Positions 45,790-58,112 of a stretch of 64,000 bases of DNA are shown piece after piece. The stretch comes from Lytechinus variegatus. Taxonomy: Eukaryota > Echinodermata > Echinoidea > Temnopleuroida > Toxopneustidae. Positions within the stretch are counted from its first letter, which is position 1, and the number at the start of each line of letters is the position of its first letter. A program made the position numbers and the translations under genes. The notes beneath the pieces were generated by a model. That model saw nothing but the letters and a program-made list of their open reading frames with translations. It was not told the origin of the DNA and did no database searches. The DNA is taken from positions 42,116,922-42,180,921 of the forward strand of contig NC_054743.1 in the NCBI RefSeq assembly GCF_018143015.1, read 5' to 3'.

Positions 45790-46045
45790 TCTTCAGTGCA
45801 CAGATGAGGCGAGGGGGTCTTCGGGCGCTTGCCCCCTCTCCTCTCCTACAAAAATAAATTATGACCAAGAAAGTAGAAAAGAAAATGGTGAAATATATTT
45901 TTTCTGAATATTATGCTTTCATTGGATATTTATAAAGTTAAATATTTTTATTTTTTTTGCTCGCTCACAAAAAAAAGATCTGCCCAATTATTCATATCTA
46001 GCCCCTTCAAAACTTTGGCTCACTTCGCCACTGATTTGTTTCATC
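45790..46045 (+). repeat. G-run dispersed repeat, copy 1
   Basis: GAGGCGAGGGGGTCTTCGGG, then AATTATGACCAAG, TCTGAATATTATG, TTGCTCGCTC and CTTCGCCACTG. The same order of words occurs at 50975-51250, and inverted at 46690-46930 and 54425-54665. Confidence 0.6.
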
Positions 46046-46159
46046 ACACTTCTATGCAAATACTTACGCCTATAGAATAGAATACATTATATCCTACATA
46101 GAGTAAATCATGTATAGTACTATTGGTTCAAGTAGCATCATGTGACCGAATATCAACTC

Positions 46160-46167
46160 TGACGTCA
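46160..46167. promoter_or_regulatory. CRE-like site TGACGTCA
   Basis: A perfect palindromic cAMP-response-type element lies about 165 bases before the candidate first exon at 46332, within a locally GC-rich, CpG-bearing stretch (46240-46340). The role is inferred only from position. Confidence 0.3.
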
Positions 46168-46331
46168 TACCTCGATATATTTTTGGATACTAGTATATCG
46201 AGGTCTGACATCATTATTTCACAAAACTGGATCTAGCTAAACTCTCAGGCACACCGGCCAGCGCGCTCTCTCTCCCGGGCAAGTCCAGCGATGTGTCGGC
46301 ACAGGCACTGATCTGCGTTCTGCTGAGCACG

Positions 46332-49300
46332 ATGGCTCAGAGAAAAGTAGGTAATTCAACTCAAGTAACCGGACTTTGCAAGCTCATCACATAGATTTTG
46401 GTTATAAATTATAAAAAAGTTGGATAAAAAACAAATATATCAGGCGTTTCATTCGAAAGCATAGTGGGAATTATTAATCCTCGGTTGGACTGGCAAAACT
46501 ACTATATTTCCCTCGGGGCTTCGCCCCTCAGGAAGTGATTGTCAGACCAACCTCGGATAAATAATTCAACTATACTTTCTCAAAGCCTGATATATTTGTT
46601 TACTATTTCTCATAATTCCATATGGCTTTGTGTAATTATTTTGTGTCCTGAATTACTTCATTAATATGAAATTTTATTCAGAATCACAAAAACTGCAAGC
46701 TCTCTTTTTCTCCTAATAATCAGAGACAAAATGAGCCCAAGATTTTGAGGGAGTCAGATGTGTCATATCAGGCAAAATTCAATAGAAGTTGTGAGCGAGC
46801 AAGCTTTTCATTAAAAAAAATCACATTTTGTAGCTTGACATAAAAATATTCAGAAAATGTTATATTTCATTTTTCTTTCCCTTTTTTTTTGGGGGGGGAG
46901 AGCATCCCAAGCCTCCCCCCATCTATGCACCTCTGTCTAGTGTCTATATTACTGTTATATTGTTATTTCAAGACTAATTTTCATAGAAACGATTGGTTCA
47001 GAAAAAATATTAAACACATGCAGCCTTTCATGGAAAGTTCCCCCGGTTGTCCCGAAAAGGTGTGTTTTGTTTGACTTTCCTCCTCAACCCACCCTTTCGA
47101 GAAAAGCTCTCGCGGCATATCTCAACGTCCGTATGACATATTTGTCCTGCCCACCAGAGGTGAAGGCGAGACTAAGGGATCCAAATGTCGTCTGTCCGTC
47201 CGTCACAAACCTGTAATGACACATAACTCCACAACCGTAAGTCGCTTTTAAACCAAACATGGATGGTAGATGGACCTGGGTGACCTGCATGTTGAGCTGC
47301 AGTCAGAGGTCACATGGTAAGGTCAAAGGTCATTTTCAGGTCAACGTTAAAGTTTACATGCAACACTTTTATGACACCTAACTCCACAACCGTAAGTCGC
47401 TTTTCAACCAAACTTGGATGGTAGATGGACTTGGGGGACCTGCATGTTATGCTGCAGTCTGAGGTCATATGGTGAGGTCAAAGGTCATTTTTAGGTCAAC
47501 GTTACAGTTCACATGCAAGACTCTTATGACACCTAACTCCGCAACCGTAAGTCACATTTCAACCAAACTTGGATGTTGGATAGACATGGGGGACGTGCAT
47601 GTTATGCTGCAGTCAGAGGTCACATGGTAAGGTAAAATATCATTTACAGGTTAAAGTTTACATGCAAGACTCTCTTATGACACCTAACTCCGCAACCATA
47701 AGTCACTTTTCAATCAAACATGGATGGTCGATGGACTTGGGGGACCTGCATGTTATGCTACAGTCAGAGGTCACATGGTAAGGTCGAAGGTTATTTTCAG
47801 GTCAACGTTAAAGTTTACATGCAACACTTTTATGACACCTAACTCCACAACCGTAAGTCGCTTTTCAACCTAACATGGACAGTAGATGGACTTGGGGGAC
47901 CTGCACATGTTACGCTGAAGTGGGAGGTCACATGATAAGTTCAAAGGTCATTTTCAGGTCAACGTCAAAGTTTACATCAAGACTCTCTTATGAAAACTAA
48001 CTCCGCAACCGTAAGTCACTTTTCAACCAAACTTGGATGTTGGATAGACTTGGGGGACGTGCATGTTATGCTGCAGTCAGAGGTCACATGGAAAGGTCAA
48101 AGGTCATTTACAGGTTAAAGTTTACATGCAAGACTCTCTTATGACACCTAACTCCGCAACCGTAAGTCACTTTTCAACCAAACTTGGATGGTAGATGGAC
48201 TTGGGGGACCTGCATGTTATGCTGCAGTCAGAGGTCACATGGAAAGGTCAAAGGTCATTTACAGGTTAAAGTTTACATGCAAGACTCTCTTATGACACCT
48301 AACTCCGCAACCGTAAGTCACTTTTCAACCAAACTTGCAGACTTATGCTGCAGTCGGATGTCACATGGTAAGGTCAAAGGTCATTTTCAGGTCAATATTA
48401 AAGTTTACGTGCAAGGCTGGTATGACAAGTGTTATTCCATCCCAGTAATTTCACAATGAAGTTTCGATATAATTCTTGCGTGCCCTCGCAAATCACAATA
48501 TTTCTGGTTATTTTCATAAGTGGGCGAGACAAAAATTGCTTTTGCCTTGTTTTTTAGTCATGTTCAAAATGAATTAGTGATGATTTCATTTTTCTCGGCA
48601 TTTTAATCCCCAAGTCTGCATGGTTTAATTATGTTTGATGCATGTTTTGCCTTTAGTAGACAGCTGGCAGCCCTCTGTCTCGAGGAGTATTTTTATATCT
48701 TTTTCTGTATTTGGTGAGTGAAGCCAACGAAATTCAGCTGAACAACCAACATAAAGGCATGGTCACACCGGCCGAGCGTTGTTGGAGCGGTAGGGAAAGA
48801 GGGTAGAATTTTTCTCTCAAAATGGGGGAAAAATCGAAAACAAAAAAACAAATCGAACTTGAAAATGGTAAACGGTAGCGAGCGGTGATGATTTTTTTTT
48901 CTCTCCGCTCCACGACCGCTCCAACAACGCTCGGCCAGATGCCTTTACACTTAAGGGGAATCCAGCCTTGGTCATAAAATATAGTGTTGGAAAGGAGAAA
49001 ATTAGATAAAACAGAATGGTGAAAGTTTGAAAGAAATCGGACCAGCAATAAGAAAGTTATGGCTGCTTTAAAATTGAAATCCCTATGATTATGTAGATTT
49101 CAAAGTGGCAACTGGGTAAGTAAATTATGACAAGAGGCAAGGACAACTTTCCCATAGGCCATGTACTTAATTATCAGGGATTTGTGTTTTTCTCCTAACT
49201 GCCCTTCCCCTGGGGCAGTAATCTAAATATAACCCTGGTAGTATATTGTTTTATGTCCTCATGTGAAAGAAAAATAAAAATTTGAAGTAAAACATTTGAA

Positions 49301-52300
49301 AAAATGACATATTAGCCATTTTATGTATTGGAGTACATGGAAGAGTAGTCCTTGCCTTACATCACTGTGACATCACATATGTGGCCAATTTGCAGTCTCG
49401 TGGATCTAGGGATTACCAATATTCACAACTTTAAAAATAACTTTCTTATTATTTGTCAGATAGTGTTCAAACTTTCACCTATCAACTTGACTGATTTTTC
49501 TTATTCCCCTAAGAACAAGTTTTTATTTGGGTTGGATTCCCCTTTAACAGAGACCTAAGCTTTAGTTCTAGTTTTGGCTCTGCTATTTTTTGATTGGATG
49601 TATTTCCTGATTTATCACAATAATTGCAAGTTTTATCATAATTTAACTTTTTGAAAATTATGCTATTATGTGATTAAGGCTACATCTCTTGTACTTTCTA
49701 CCGATAGTCTCAATATAACGTTATTAATGGATTATTTCTTGTTAAAAATCCTAAAGATAGGAACTAACTCTGTGGTTGGTAGATAAATATGACTCACTTG
49801 TCCAGGTGTTGATAAACGGGCCGCTGCTGAGTAGGCCTAGAGTTTTCTTAATTATATATAATTGATTTCATGACATGTGTTTACATTTGCTGCAGATTCC
49901 CATTCAGCCGTTGGACTGAACTGGTACTGTAACACAGTATGGATGGTCAATATGAAGCAAGCTTCATCGAATTCCTCCAAGAGCTCTGTACTCTGTTCTG
50001 ATCATTTTGAAGATGCTTGCTTTGACAGGACTGGGCAAACGATTCGTCTAAGACAGGATGCTGTCCCAACCACATTTAATTTGCCGCCTCGTCATCAGAA
50101 GGTACAGTAGATCTATATCATACGTGTTTTAAAGAAATATAATCTCTGTATTATCTATCTACCTTTGGTTTGACAGAACAATGTTTTGAATATTCCATTC
50201 TCAGTAGCCAAAGAGAAATGAAAATTATCCTATTCGTTAGGGTCACCATGGACCTCGGCCTATACTGTGTACCAGGGGACTGTGTATTTTAAGTTAACGC
50301 TTACTAAATGATCAAACAAATTAAAAATTTGGTTTAGCCCTACATAATTAGCATGAGCTTCTTTGAAATTGCAAAGCTAAGGGTGTATTGCTGATTTTTC
50401 ATAATTTATTAAAATTCATTTTTGATAAATTATTTTATGCATAAATAGAGAATTCTCTGCTGTACAGTTAAGTAAATCTCTAAATAAGTTCCCAAGTTCT
50501 ACAGTGCGTATGAAAAAATGGGATAGATTTGAAAAGTCTATAAAATTTTTGTTTCAAATTATGATCTCAATATTTTGGTGTCAATACATGCTATGGAGTC
50601 TTATCCTTCAAATGCTATTAAAATAATTTGGTTTTGTTCGTGCTTACGCAAACACAAATTTTTGTTTTGTCTGGGGTAAAAAAGGAAGCTTGCGCCAAAA
50701 TGGCATAATATGATGGTCGGACTTCTTGCTATCAGCAGAATTCCTCTTAACCTTTTCATTATCTTTGCCATAATTTTCGAATTATGCAGTCAAAATTCAT
50801 TTCCAAATCTACTTATTTATTTGGATAGTTGTGGTGTTGTTCCTTTTTAATATGTTCTCTTTTAGTTTTGAATATTCCTTCCTTAGGCAAGAACATTTTT
50901 TAAAACCAAATTATGGTAGAGCGTGTTTTTTTTTTTAATCCTTTCATTGTGTTCTGCAAAGGTTATGATGCCTTTGAACAGTGGCATACTGAGGGGTGGG
51001 GGCTCGGGGTGCTCCCCCCCTCCCAATACAAAATTATGACCAAGGAAAAAAGTGGAAAGAAAAATAACAGAAAACATAGAAAGTGAAATATGATATTATT
51101 CTGAATATTATGTCAAAATCACAAAATTGGATATTTTAGTAAAAACTGGAAATTTTTGCTTGCTCGCTTCACAACTTTTCAATGCATTTTACCTGATCTG
51201 CCATATCTTGCTCCTTCAAAATTGACTCAATACACCATTGCCATTGAAAGACATGAATATTTTCTTGTTTGTCCTGTCAAGCACATAATTAAACTTGGTG
51301 AAGGATTCAATGACCCCTTGAAAATAGGATTCATGTCTTTTATAGGTACCATTACATAAATTGTTTCACATAATTATTATCAAAGGTACCATAACATAAT
51401 TTGTTTCACATAATAAAAAGGATTTGAATGATTACAAATTCTCCCAATTAAAAATGCAAATCTTCTCACTTGGGTTGACAAGAAAGTCTCTTCTTACTTA
51501 TGAAGCAAAATTCAAAGGTAAAAGAAGTTCAAATTAAAACCAATGTAATTCAGGTAAATGAATAAATTTATTAGTGAAATTTGACAGCATTTTTCGAAAA
51601 TTATGGCAAAGATAATGAATATATTATAAGTCTGCTGATTAGCCAAAAGTCTAAAAGTATAAAACGTCCCATGTTCGCTCAAGCATGAATTTATTTTTTA
51701 AATGCCATTTCAAAGATAAGATCTTAGAGCATCTATTAATATCAAAATATAGATATAATATTTTGAGACAAAGCAAAGATTTTATAATTTTCAACCAATA
51801 AGTACAAGAATAATGATGCATTTGTCATTTATGATTTAAAATAGAATTTCCATTGGATTAGATTTGTAAGAAAAATAATGTTTTTGAGCAATTCTAGGTC
51901 CGACATGAACTCATACATTGTTGCATTACTGCGTATCCGGATGCCGCAAACTTGGTCCCTAAACTTCTGCGAGACTTGACCAACAAAAAAATATGAGGAC
52001 ATGTTTCTAACTGTGGAATTATTGCAAAACATGTGGAGGGGGCTTATTAAAGTGATGGTCCAGGCTGAAAATATTTATACATGTAGCTTAATAAATAGAG
52101 TAGAAGTCACTGAGCAAAATGCCGAAAATTTCATCAAAATCAGATGACAAATAATCAAGTTATTGAATTTGATAGTTTATAACAATAGTTTGTGAAAACG
52201 GTCGTCATGAATATTCATTAGGTGGGCTGATGATGTCACATCTCAAATTGTTCTTTTGAATTTTATTATATGAAATTATGTTTATTAAATTTTATCCTCC

Positions 52301-55300
52301 AAGAACTAGAAAAATTGGATTGACAACTGATTTAGTACATTAGATATTAATTGCTGAAACTTATTTCATCATAATGGAGACACATCATTTACACATGTAT
52401 GACATCATCCCACCTAATGAATATTCATGATATGACTATTTTCTCAAAATATTGCTAAACTTTAAACTTCAATAACTTTATTATTTGTTATCCGATTTTG
52501 ATGACATTTTCAGCATATTGCTCAGTGGATTCTACTCTATGTATTAAGATATAAATATTTTCAGCCTGGACCATCCCTTTAAGACCCCCCCTTCCTCCTT
52601 TGGGGCCAGATAGGGTTAATAAATCATCATGAATATTTAAACATGTTTATTTTGCTGCAAGTCCATTGAAAAGGATTCATTTCTAAACAAATATTATTCT
52701 AAATGTACTATTGAATATTAATTTGACAAATTTAAAGTCATTTTTTTCATTCTTGCATCTCGGTTTATTCAATTTTTCTTCTTTTTTTAATGTTTTTTTT
52801 TTTATTCACTCTTCTCGTACAGAATGCACACAAACCAGGGAAACCCTCGAAAGAAAGTCATTTAGATTCAGCAAGCAACCTCCCAGATACTGCAAAGACA
52901 CCTGTACCAAAGTCTTCAGCACCTTCCCTGGGACTACTACTCAATGCCAAAAATCTAAGAGGGGTAAAGTGGAAGATAACAGCAACATATATCTAAATGG
53001 GGTATTGTACAGTATGATTGATCAACCAATGATACCAGTTGTATTCTGACATTTAAATCCATGTCCCTCTGACCAATGTTGTCAAATAAAAACCTTGCTT
53101 TGAGCATAACATCCTCAAGGTGGTCTGAAATTCTATTAGAAGGTACATGTAGTCTTCTGTGGAAGTTCATTTTATGCTTTGACTGCTAATCTACAAGTTT
53201 TATTATCAATATGCTAGTGTTCTGAAGTTGATGTGTTAATAATCAATTGTTTTAATGTTTTATTCTATTTAAAACATAATAGATGGAGACCAGCAGCATG
53301 GCAGCAGGAGCTAATGTTGGTCGTGATGAGGCATATACCACCATCAACAATGCTGCAATTGCAGTCACCACCACCAAGTCTGCTTCTGTCACTGCCATCA
53401 CCATTGCCACCGCCATTACCAAGACCACTCCTGACACAAAGCCCCCAAGTCCTCAACTGACCAGATATTGCAGCTGGAGAAGGATATACCAGGAACTTCA
53501 AAGCCAGGGCTTGCCAGTCTCCTACAATAAGAAAAATGCCATGGGCCCATCTAATGAACTAGTAGTAGAATATTTGGCCACAGTTGTAGAAATGCAGAGA
53601 CTAACATACTGCCACAGGTAAAAATCAATGTCAGATATGATGGATAGTCTTTGAAATATGGGTTGCAGAATGAATATCAGTAAAACCCATCATGATGTGC
53701 TATCTGATTTAACCCTAAAAAGGCGGTGGGAGCCCAAAAATTTTCACGATAAATCCACAACGTGAAAGATTGTGCCGCGTCATTATAAAGCCTTTTTTTA
53801 AAAAAGTTTATGAGTTTTCAGACAAAATTTGTGACACCTGGGTACCCGGTTCTGCAATTATGCAACATTGTGCATTGTGTAATTACACATGTCAGAATTG
53901 CACTAAAATGTGATTTCATGGACAAATCCAATGCAAAATCTGTTTCTAGCCAGAATTCATAATTGTATCATACCGGTTAATGTTTATTTTTACTGATTAA
54001 AATCAATTAATTTCATTGTGCTTATGATCAGAAAATTTTGTCAACAATATAAAAAAAGTAAAAAAAACAAAGAAATACTTAAGAAAGGAAAAAAATACAT
54101 ATGAAAGGTATTTGATATCAATTAATTTTTATGTGTCTGAACAAAAACTTCAAGGGCTGTGTTTATAGATTTCCAGCCAAATTCTAATTTCATGCATGAT
54201 TTAGTAAAATATATAATTCTAAATAATTTTAGAATGATCAAATATACAATTTTTTCATCTGTGGCAGGCATTTTGCATTTCTTCACAATTGCGCAATTAA
54301 CGGTCAATCTTGAGGGCCCCCACTCCCCTTCCGCCCATCTTTCCTGCCTCCAAAATACCCTGGCAGTCTTATTAGGGTTAGATTAAGTCTACATTAAGCA
54401 AACATAAAATTCTTACAATTGAATTCAGTGGCGTAATGAGCCAAATATTTTGAGAGGGCTAAATATGGCGAATGGAACAAAAGTTCTCCAAAGAGAGCGA
54501 AGGGAGTGTGCAAAATTTTAGAACTTTTTAATACAGAAATCAAAATTTGGAAAGATTTTGACGTAATAATATCCAGTAAATACTCTCTATTTCACCCTTT
54601 CTCGTTCGCTTTCTTTCTTTTTCTCCTTTTCTTTCTTGGTCGTTAAACATTGGGGGGGGGGGGCAGTCAGACCGCAGGTCCCTATGCTAATGAGCAAAAA
54701 GTCCAGATACATCCAAATCATCTCGTGGCTGAATCCTTGCAAAATCTTGTGATTCGTGAGATTTTCTTTCTCGAGTCTAAGAATTTACCTGTTTTAAAGA
54801 GAAATTCCAGTATTGGTAACGATCTCAAAATGACTTTTTACAGAATCTAATATAATGACCACCAAAGTGTCTGTATGAATAAAAAATATGTGCCAAAGGA
54901 TTCTGGAAGAAATTGTGTAATTGCTGAGAAATAAGCAAAATAAGCTCATATTCCAGCAATAATAATACACTGTCCCACGTGTGCCTATCTGTGTTGGTGA
55001 TCTTCAGTGTGAACATTTTTCAGCGTAGATTTCAAGATTTCACAAAGTTCAGTTTATGTAACTTTACCAAATCTAGATCCTCGATGATATACTGACAATT
55101 AAGCCAGACTTTCTCATGAAATCAGTGTTTACTGCAACTACTGGCATTACTTTTTAACCTCAAGTTAAATTAAATATTATTGCACTATCAGATAGAGTAA
55201 AAGTTACTCTTTCATATTGGTCATTTATTTTGTATACAATATTTTGTTAAATAAGTAAATTTCTGGCCTGAAAGTGTGCCTCAAAACTTAATTTTCTTCT

Positions 55301-57333
55301 TCCATTTTCTTTTGCACATTGTGCAAACTTTTTATTTTGAGCCTCAATGATATCCATATCACCATAAAGCTGAACTTCTTTTCTTTCTCACAATGCCACT
55401 CTTGATATGCGGCACCTTTTAATCGGGTCAAGATCACACTTTTCCCACTAAGGTACAATACGAGATTTCTGTAATTTTGTACTTGCATGAAATCCAGAGT
55501 TCTGATTGGCTGGATAAGGTTCACAGAACAACAGGCACAGGGTATTTGAGGAGATTACCACATGGGAAGTGTGACCTTCCTACGAACCATGGCACTGGAA
55601 CCGTTGGAATTTGCCACTGGGTGGTCCATTTGACCAATCAGAATGCAGTATTCTTGTTTTCAAACTGCTTTATGTACTTGGCAAATGAAAAGTGTGATCT
55701 TGACCCGATTAAACCAATTCTTATTTTGAAACCTATATCGTTTCAAAGCATACATATTCAGCTTTATCATGATATAAAAATCATTTGGGCTCAAACACAA
55801 ATAAAGTGTGAAAATAGCAACTTTTGTCAGGTGAAAATATTTATTTTATAGCATATTTTAGATCAAACTTTGAACCTATATTACAAAATCTTTGAATAAA
55901 TCCAAACATATGACATGAAAGAATGATTCTTCTTCTTTACAATGGTACCAAATTCATGAAATTCGATGCACAGTTAGAGCAGCAATGACCGAATGAAAAG
56001 GTGTTATGGTCCGCGTCAAGCTCATTAAATATACAAAACATCTCAAGTCATGAATATCATTTGGATGAAAGAAGCCACTCTCTTGGGACCTGCAGTCTGA
56101 CTGGGGGGCATGGCCCCCATCTATACATCAGTGATGGATTTAATACTTTTTGCATGTACGATGACGATGCTCGCTCTCTCTCACCCATCCTCACTATGTG
56201 TATATGTGTGTGCAAGATGAATTATGAGGAATAATTGCATGAAGTGACGTTTTTCAACCAGAGATTCATCCTTATGTATTACTTACTATTGCATTTTTGT
56301 TCATCATATTGACCCATCTTGACCCCTTTACCCCCCCCCCCTGACAAAAACCTAATAGTCAAATGAAGTTTCCTTTTCTTTTCTTTTGATATACATGTAA
56401 TGTATTCATGTGAGAAAAAAAATTATAGTGCCAAACATTTTTTGAAAATTTTAATTTATTCCTTCAGGTGAGGTTTTGTCCACAGTTCCAGAAGGACACA
56501 AAATAGTATCAGAAAGTCATGCCAGAATCAACAACTGAAGGGTTTGAAGAGCCAGATAAAGAGCCTAGAAATGTGATTTAAACGTAAGTTAAACTTATTT
56601 ATAATTCTGATTCATTTTGGCATAGAAAGTAAGTCATAATAACAATTTGAATGATTTTGTCTTCTTGATTTGCTCTTTGTCAGGAATCCAAATTTTAGAA
56701 TTAAACTCTTAGTTTGAGGTGTTGATGATTTTTTTTTCAGCTGCAAAAGTAACAAACCAATATCAATCATTGGTCGATAATGTGACTTGCTTTCTCTTGC
56801 CAAATTGGTACATGTACATGTATATTCTGCATTTCTATAATGATTGACCCCACCACTAGCACATAAGATGCAACATGTCAAATAACTGTCAAACTCACTT
56901 CATCATGTATTTTATTATTAATATTTCATTAAAGGAGTAAAAGGACTCAGAAAGATTACCCGAAAAAGCTCACAGAATTTTTTTTACTGGTAGACCCTTT
57001 ACATTCATTTGATGAATTGAGTTCATGCAAAATCAACTGAATGTTATGAGTACAAAATCCTGTTAATACACCTTACTGTGAGGCTATTCTGGTAGGTCAT
57101 CCCGGGAGTGCCTGAGGATCTTGTCCATTTGGATAAATCTTGCAAAGTACCAAGAGGTGCCTCCACCCCCCCCCCCACTCTATTAAGGGTTAACAATGAA
57201 ATTGAAATTAGGAATAAGTTTAGTATCTTGCTCATATGCATTATAAATTAATTACTATTTCAGGTACTTCAATCACATGCACAGTAGGAGCAAAAACAGC
57301 AGCAAACACACAGGAGATGTAACACTACATTGA
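46332..57333 (+). CDS. Candidate THAP-type zinc-finger gene with only half the finger (copy A)
   Basis: Core exon 49896-50101 encodes TVWMVNMKQ, then VLCSDHFEDACF and AVPTTF. These are the second half of a THAP DNA-binding domain: the conserved Trp, the C-x2-H zinc ligands and the AVPTIF box. Further exons with GT/AG and agreeing phases are 52823-52963 (SASNLPDTAKTPVPKSSAPS, low complexity), 53283-53617 (Thr/Ala-rich, then YCSWRRIYQELQSQG, unknown) and 57264-57333 (ends in TGA). A first exon at 46332-46350 (MAQRKV) gives the right phase but lacks the C-x(2-4)-C pair that a THAP finger needs. An alternative exon at 56468-56583 would make a stop at once. The predicted 256 residues resemble no full protein that I know. 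It could be a host transcription-factor gene, a domesticated transposase remnant or a degenerate copy. The THAP exon is fairly sure. The whole model is not. Confidence 0.5.
46433..46605. mobile_element. Palindromic element with ATATCAGGC ends
   Basis: ATATATCAGGCGTTTCATTC and CCTCGGTTGGACTGGCAA on the left are mirrored on the right by TTGTCAGACCAACCTCGG and AAAGCCTGATATAT. The centre is a GC-rich hairpin (CTCGGGGCTTCGCCCC). It lies in intron 1 of the THAP model. Confidence 0.65.
46690..46930 (-). repeat. G-run dispersed repeat, inverted copy
   Basis: On the minus strand: GGGATGCTCTCCCCCCCCC, TTCTGAATATTTTTATG, GCTTGCTCGCTCACAACTTC, CTGATATGACACATCTGACT. The order is the same as at 45790 and 50975. 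Confidence 0.55.
47187..48455 (+). repeat. Tandem array of ~154-bp units with AGGTCA direct repeats
   Basis: About eight units start at roughly 47224, 47378, 47533, 47682, 47837, 47995, 48147 and 48298 (CCTAACTCCGCAACCGTAAG). Each holds the text AGAGGTCACATGGTAAGGTC followed by AAAGGTCATTTTCAGGTCA. A perfect DR1 (AGGTCAAAGGTCA) occurs at 47320, 47475 and in the sixth, seventh and eighth units. The third to fifth units have one to several changes. Two more half-sites flank each DR1. Short open frames across the units are incidental. Confidence 0.85.
48753..48946. mobile_element. Palindromic element with AAAGGCAT ends
   Basis: AAAGGCATGG, then GGCCGAGCGTTGTTGGAGCG, on the left is mirrored by CGCTCCAACAACGCTCGGCC and ATGCCTTT on the right. 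It ends only four bases before the target TTAA of the next element. Confidence 0.7.
48951..49547. mobile_element. TTAA-flanked palindromic element, GGGGAATCCA family
   Basis: The body 48955-49543 begins GGGGAATCCAGCC and ends with the inverse of AGGGGAATCCAACCC. TTAA stands on both sides (48951-48954 and 49544-49547). A divergent form of the shared arm motif (AAGAAATCGGACCAGCAATA, then AGAAAGTTATGG) is present on the left and inverted on the right. Confidence 0.8.
50975..51250 (+). repeat. G-run dispersed repeat, copy 3
   Basis: CAGTGGCATACTGAGGGGTG, a C run, AAAATTATGACCAAGG, TCTGAATATTATG, GCTTGCTCGCTTCACAACTT. It lies in the long intron between THAP copy A exons and is not visible in copy B. 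Confidence 0.6.
52047..52582. mobile_element. TTAA-flanked palindromic element, GATGGTCCAGGCTGA family
   Basis: The body 52051-52578 has ends AGTGATGGTCCAGGCTGAAA and the inverse of AGGGATGGTCCAGGCTGAAA, with TTAA on both sides. Both arms carry the TTTCATCAAAATCAGATG motif (about 52127, and inverted at about 52490). The homologous position in the inverted THAP copy (60208-60211) has a single TTAA and no element. TTAA targets with precise ends are typical of piggyBac-type transposition. Confidence 0.85.
53700..53990. repeat. Fragment related to the THAP-duplication intron repeat
   Basis: GATAAATCCACAACGTGAAAG, GGGTACCCGGTTCTGCAATT and CAAATCCAATGCAAAATC echo sequence at 60210-60400 and 51830-52030. 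A dispersed repeat therefore underlies part of the similarity between these places. Confidence 0.45.
54425..54665 (+). repeat. G-run dispersed repeat, CAGTGGCG copy
   Basis: It starts CAGTGGCGTAATGAGCCAAA, then AGAGAGCGAAGGGAGTGTGC, and ends in a G run of about 13. It resembles the other G-run repeats only in layout and end words. Confidence 0.45.
55264..55832. mobile_element. Palindromic element with TTAATCGGGTCAAGATCACA arms
   Basis: TTTTAATCGGGTCAAGATCA at 55417 is mirrored at 55693-55713. The outer words (CCTGAAAG with CTTTTGTCAGG, AAGCTGAA with TTCAGCTTTATC) also pair. A 124-codon open frame crosses it, but since it spans the hairpin I do not call it a gene. Confidence 0.6.
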
Positions 57334-57674
57334 CCAACAGCAACAACTACAGCAGCATCAACAATTTCTGCAGGAGATGCAAAAACCACACTGGCAACCT
57401 CAACAACATCAAGGTGTCCAACAAACACTCCGGGAACGTTAACAGCAACCACAGCTTCAGCTGGAGTTTCAACAAACACATCAGAAAAAAACCAACAGCA
57501 GCAAAAAAACACTTATGAATAATGAAATGAATCTAATTGAAACTCAAAAGCCAATGACGCAACATCTTTGACAAACTGAGACAATTATTCATTCTTTTAC
57601 AGGATAAAGAAATACTTTTTTAAAGTGTAAATTTGCAGGAACACAATGGATGTTCCTATGTATCTATTTAATGA

Positions 57675-57695
57675 AATAAATTTGACTTTAATAAA
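57675..57695 (+). terminator. Clustered polyadenylation signals
   Basis: AATAAA at 57675 and 57690, with further copies downstream, about 340 bases after the last predicted THAP copy A codon. They could end that transcript. Confidence 0.35.
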
Positions 57696-57835
57696 TTCAA
57701 TTCAATAAATTTAGTGATTCAATAAATATCTACTTTTATTTGTCAATGAGTGAAAATACCTGTATTTTCTATTTAGAATGACAAAAAGCAATTTATCAAT
57801 TCAATATCATCAAAAACTTTAGCAATATGGTTGTT

Positions 57836-58084
57836 AGGCCCTCCAAATTGTTGATATTTTGATGAAAAAGCCGTTTCTGCTGCAATATTTGACGCAACTC
57901 AAATAGATCAAATATTGTCGCAGAAATTGTCATTTGCCCCTGAAAGTATCTGCGGCAAATATTTGACGCAGCTCAAATAGCTGCATCAAATATTGCCGCA
58001 GAAATTGTCATTTGCCGCTGTTTTGAGATTTGCCGCAGAAAATGGGAGTTGCCGCTGCGGCAAATGTTTTATGAAACGGGCCCC
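57836..58084. mobile_element. GGGCCC-ended repeat with TTTGCCGCAG words
   Basis: It ends in CATAAAACATTTGCCGCAGC (inverse strand) with GGGCCCGTTTCAT. The interior has two direct copies of AATATTTGACGCA(A/G)CTCA followed by TTGCCGCAGAAATTGTCAT. The left end is weathered. Confidence 0.55.
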
Positions 58085-58112
58085 AGGTCAATCAAAATAT
58101 TTTCGAATTCGT

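Noticed and set aside
47599-48459. Repeated open frames with MLCCSQRSHGKVK
   Set aside because: They arise from the tandem 154-bp array and have no splice or start context.
53283-53501. Minus-strand open frame rich in Gly/Ser opposite the Thr-rich THAP exon
   Set aside because: It is the complement of a low-complexity coding exon. The plus strand has splice sites with agreeing phase.
55477-55851. 124-codon open frame on plus
   Set aside because: It runs across both arms of a palindromic element (TTAATCGGGTCAAGATCACA and its inverse) and shows no domain.
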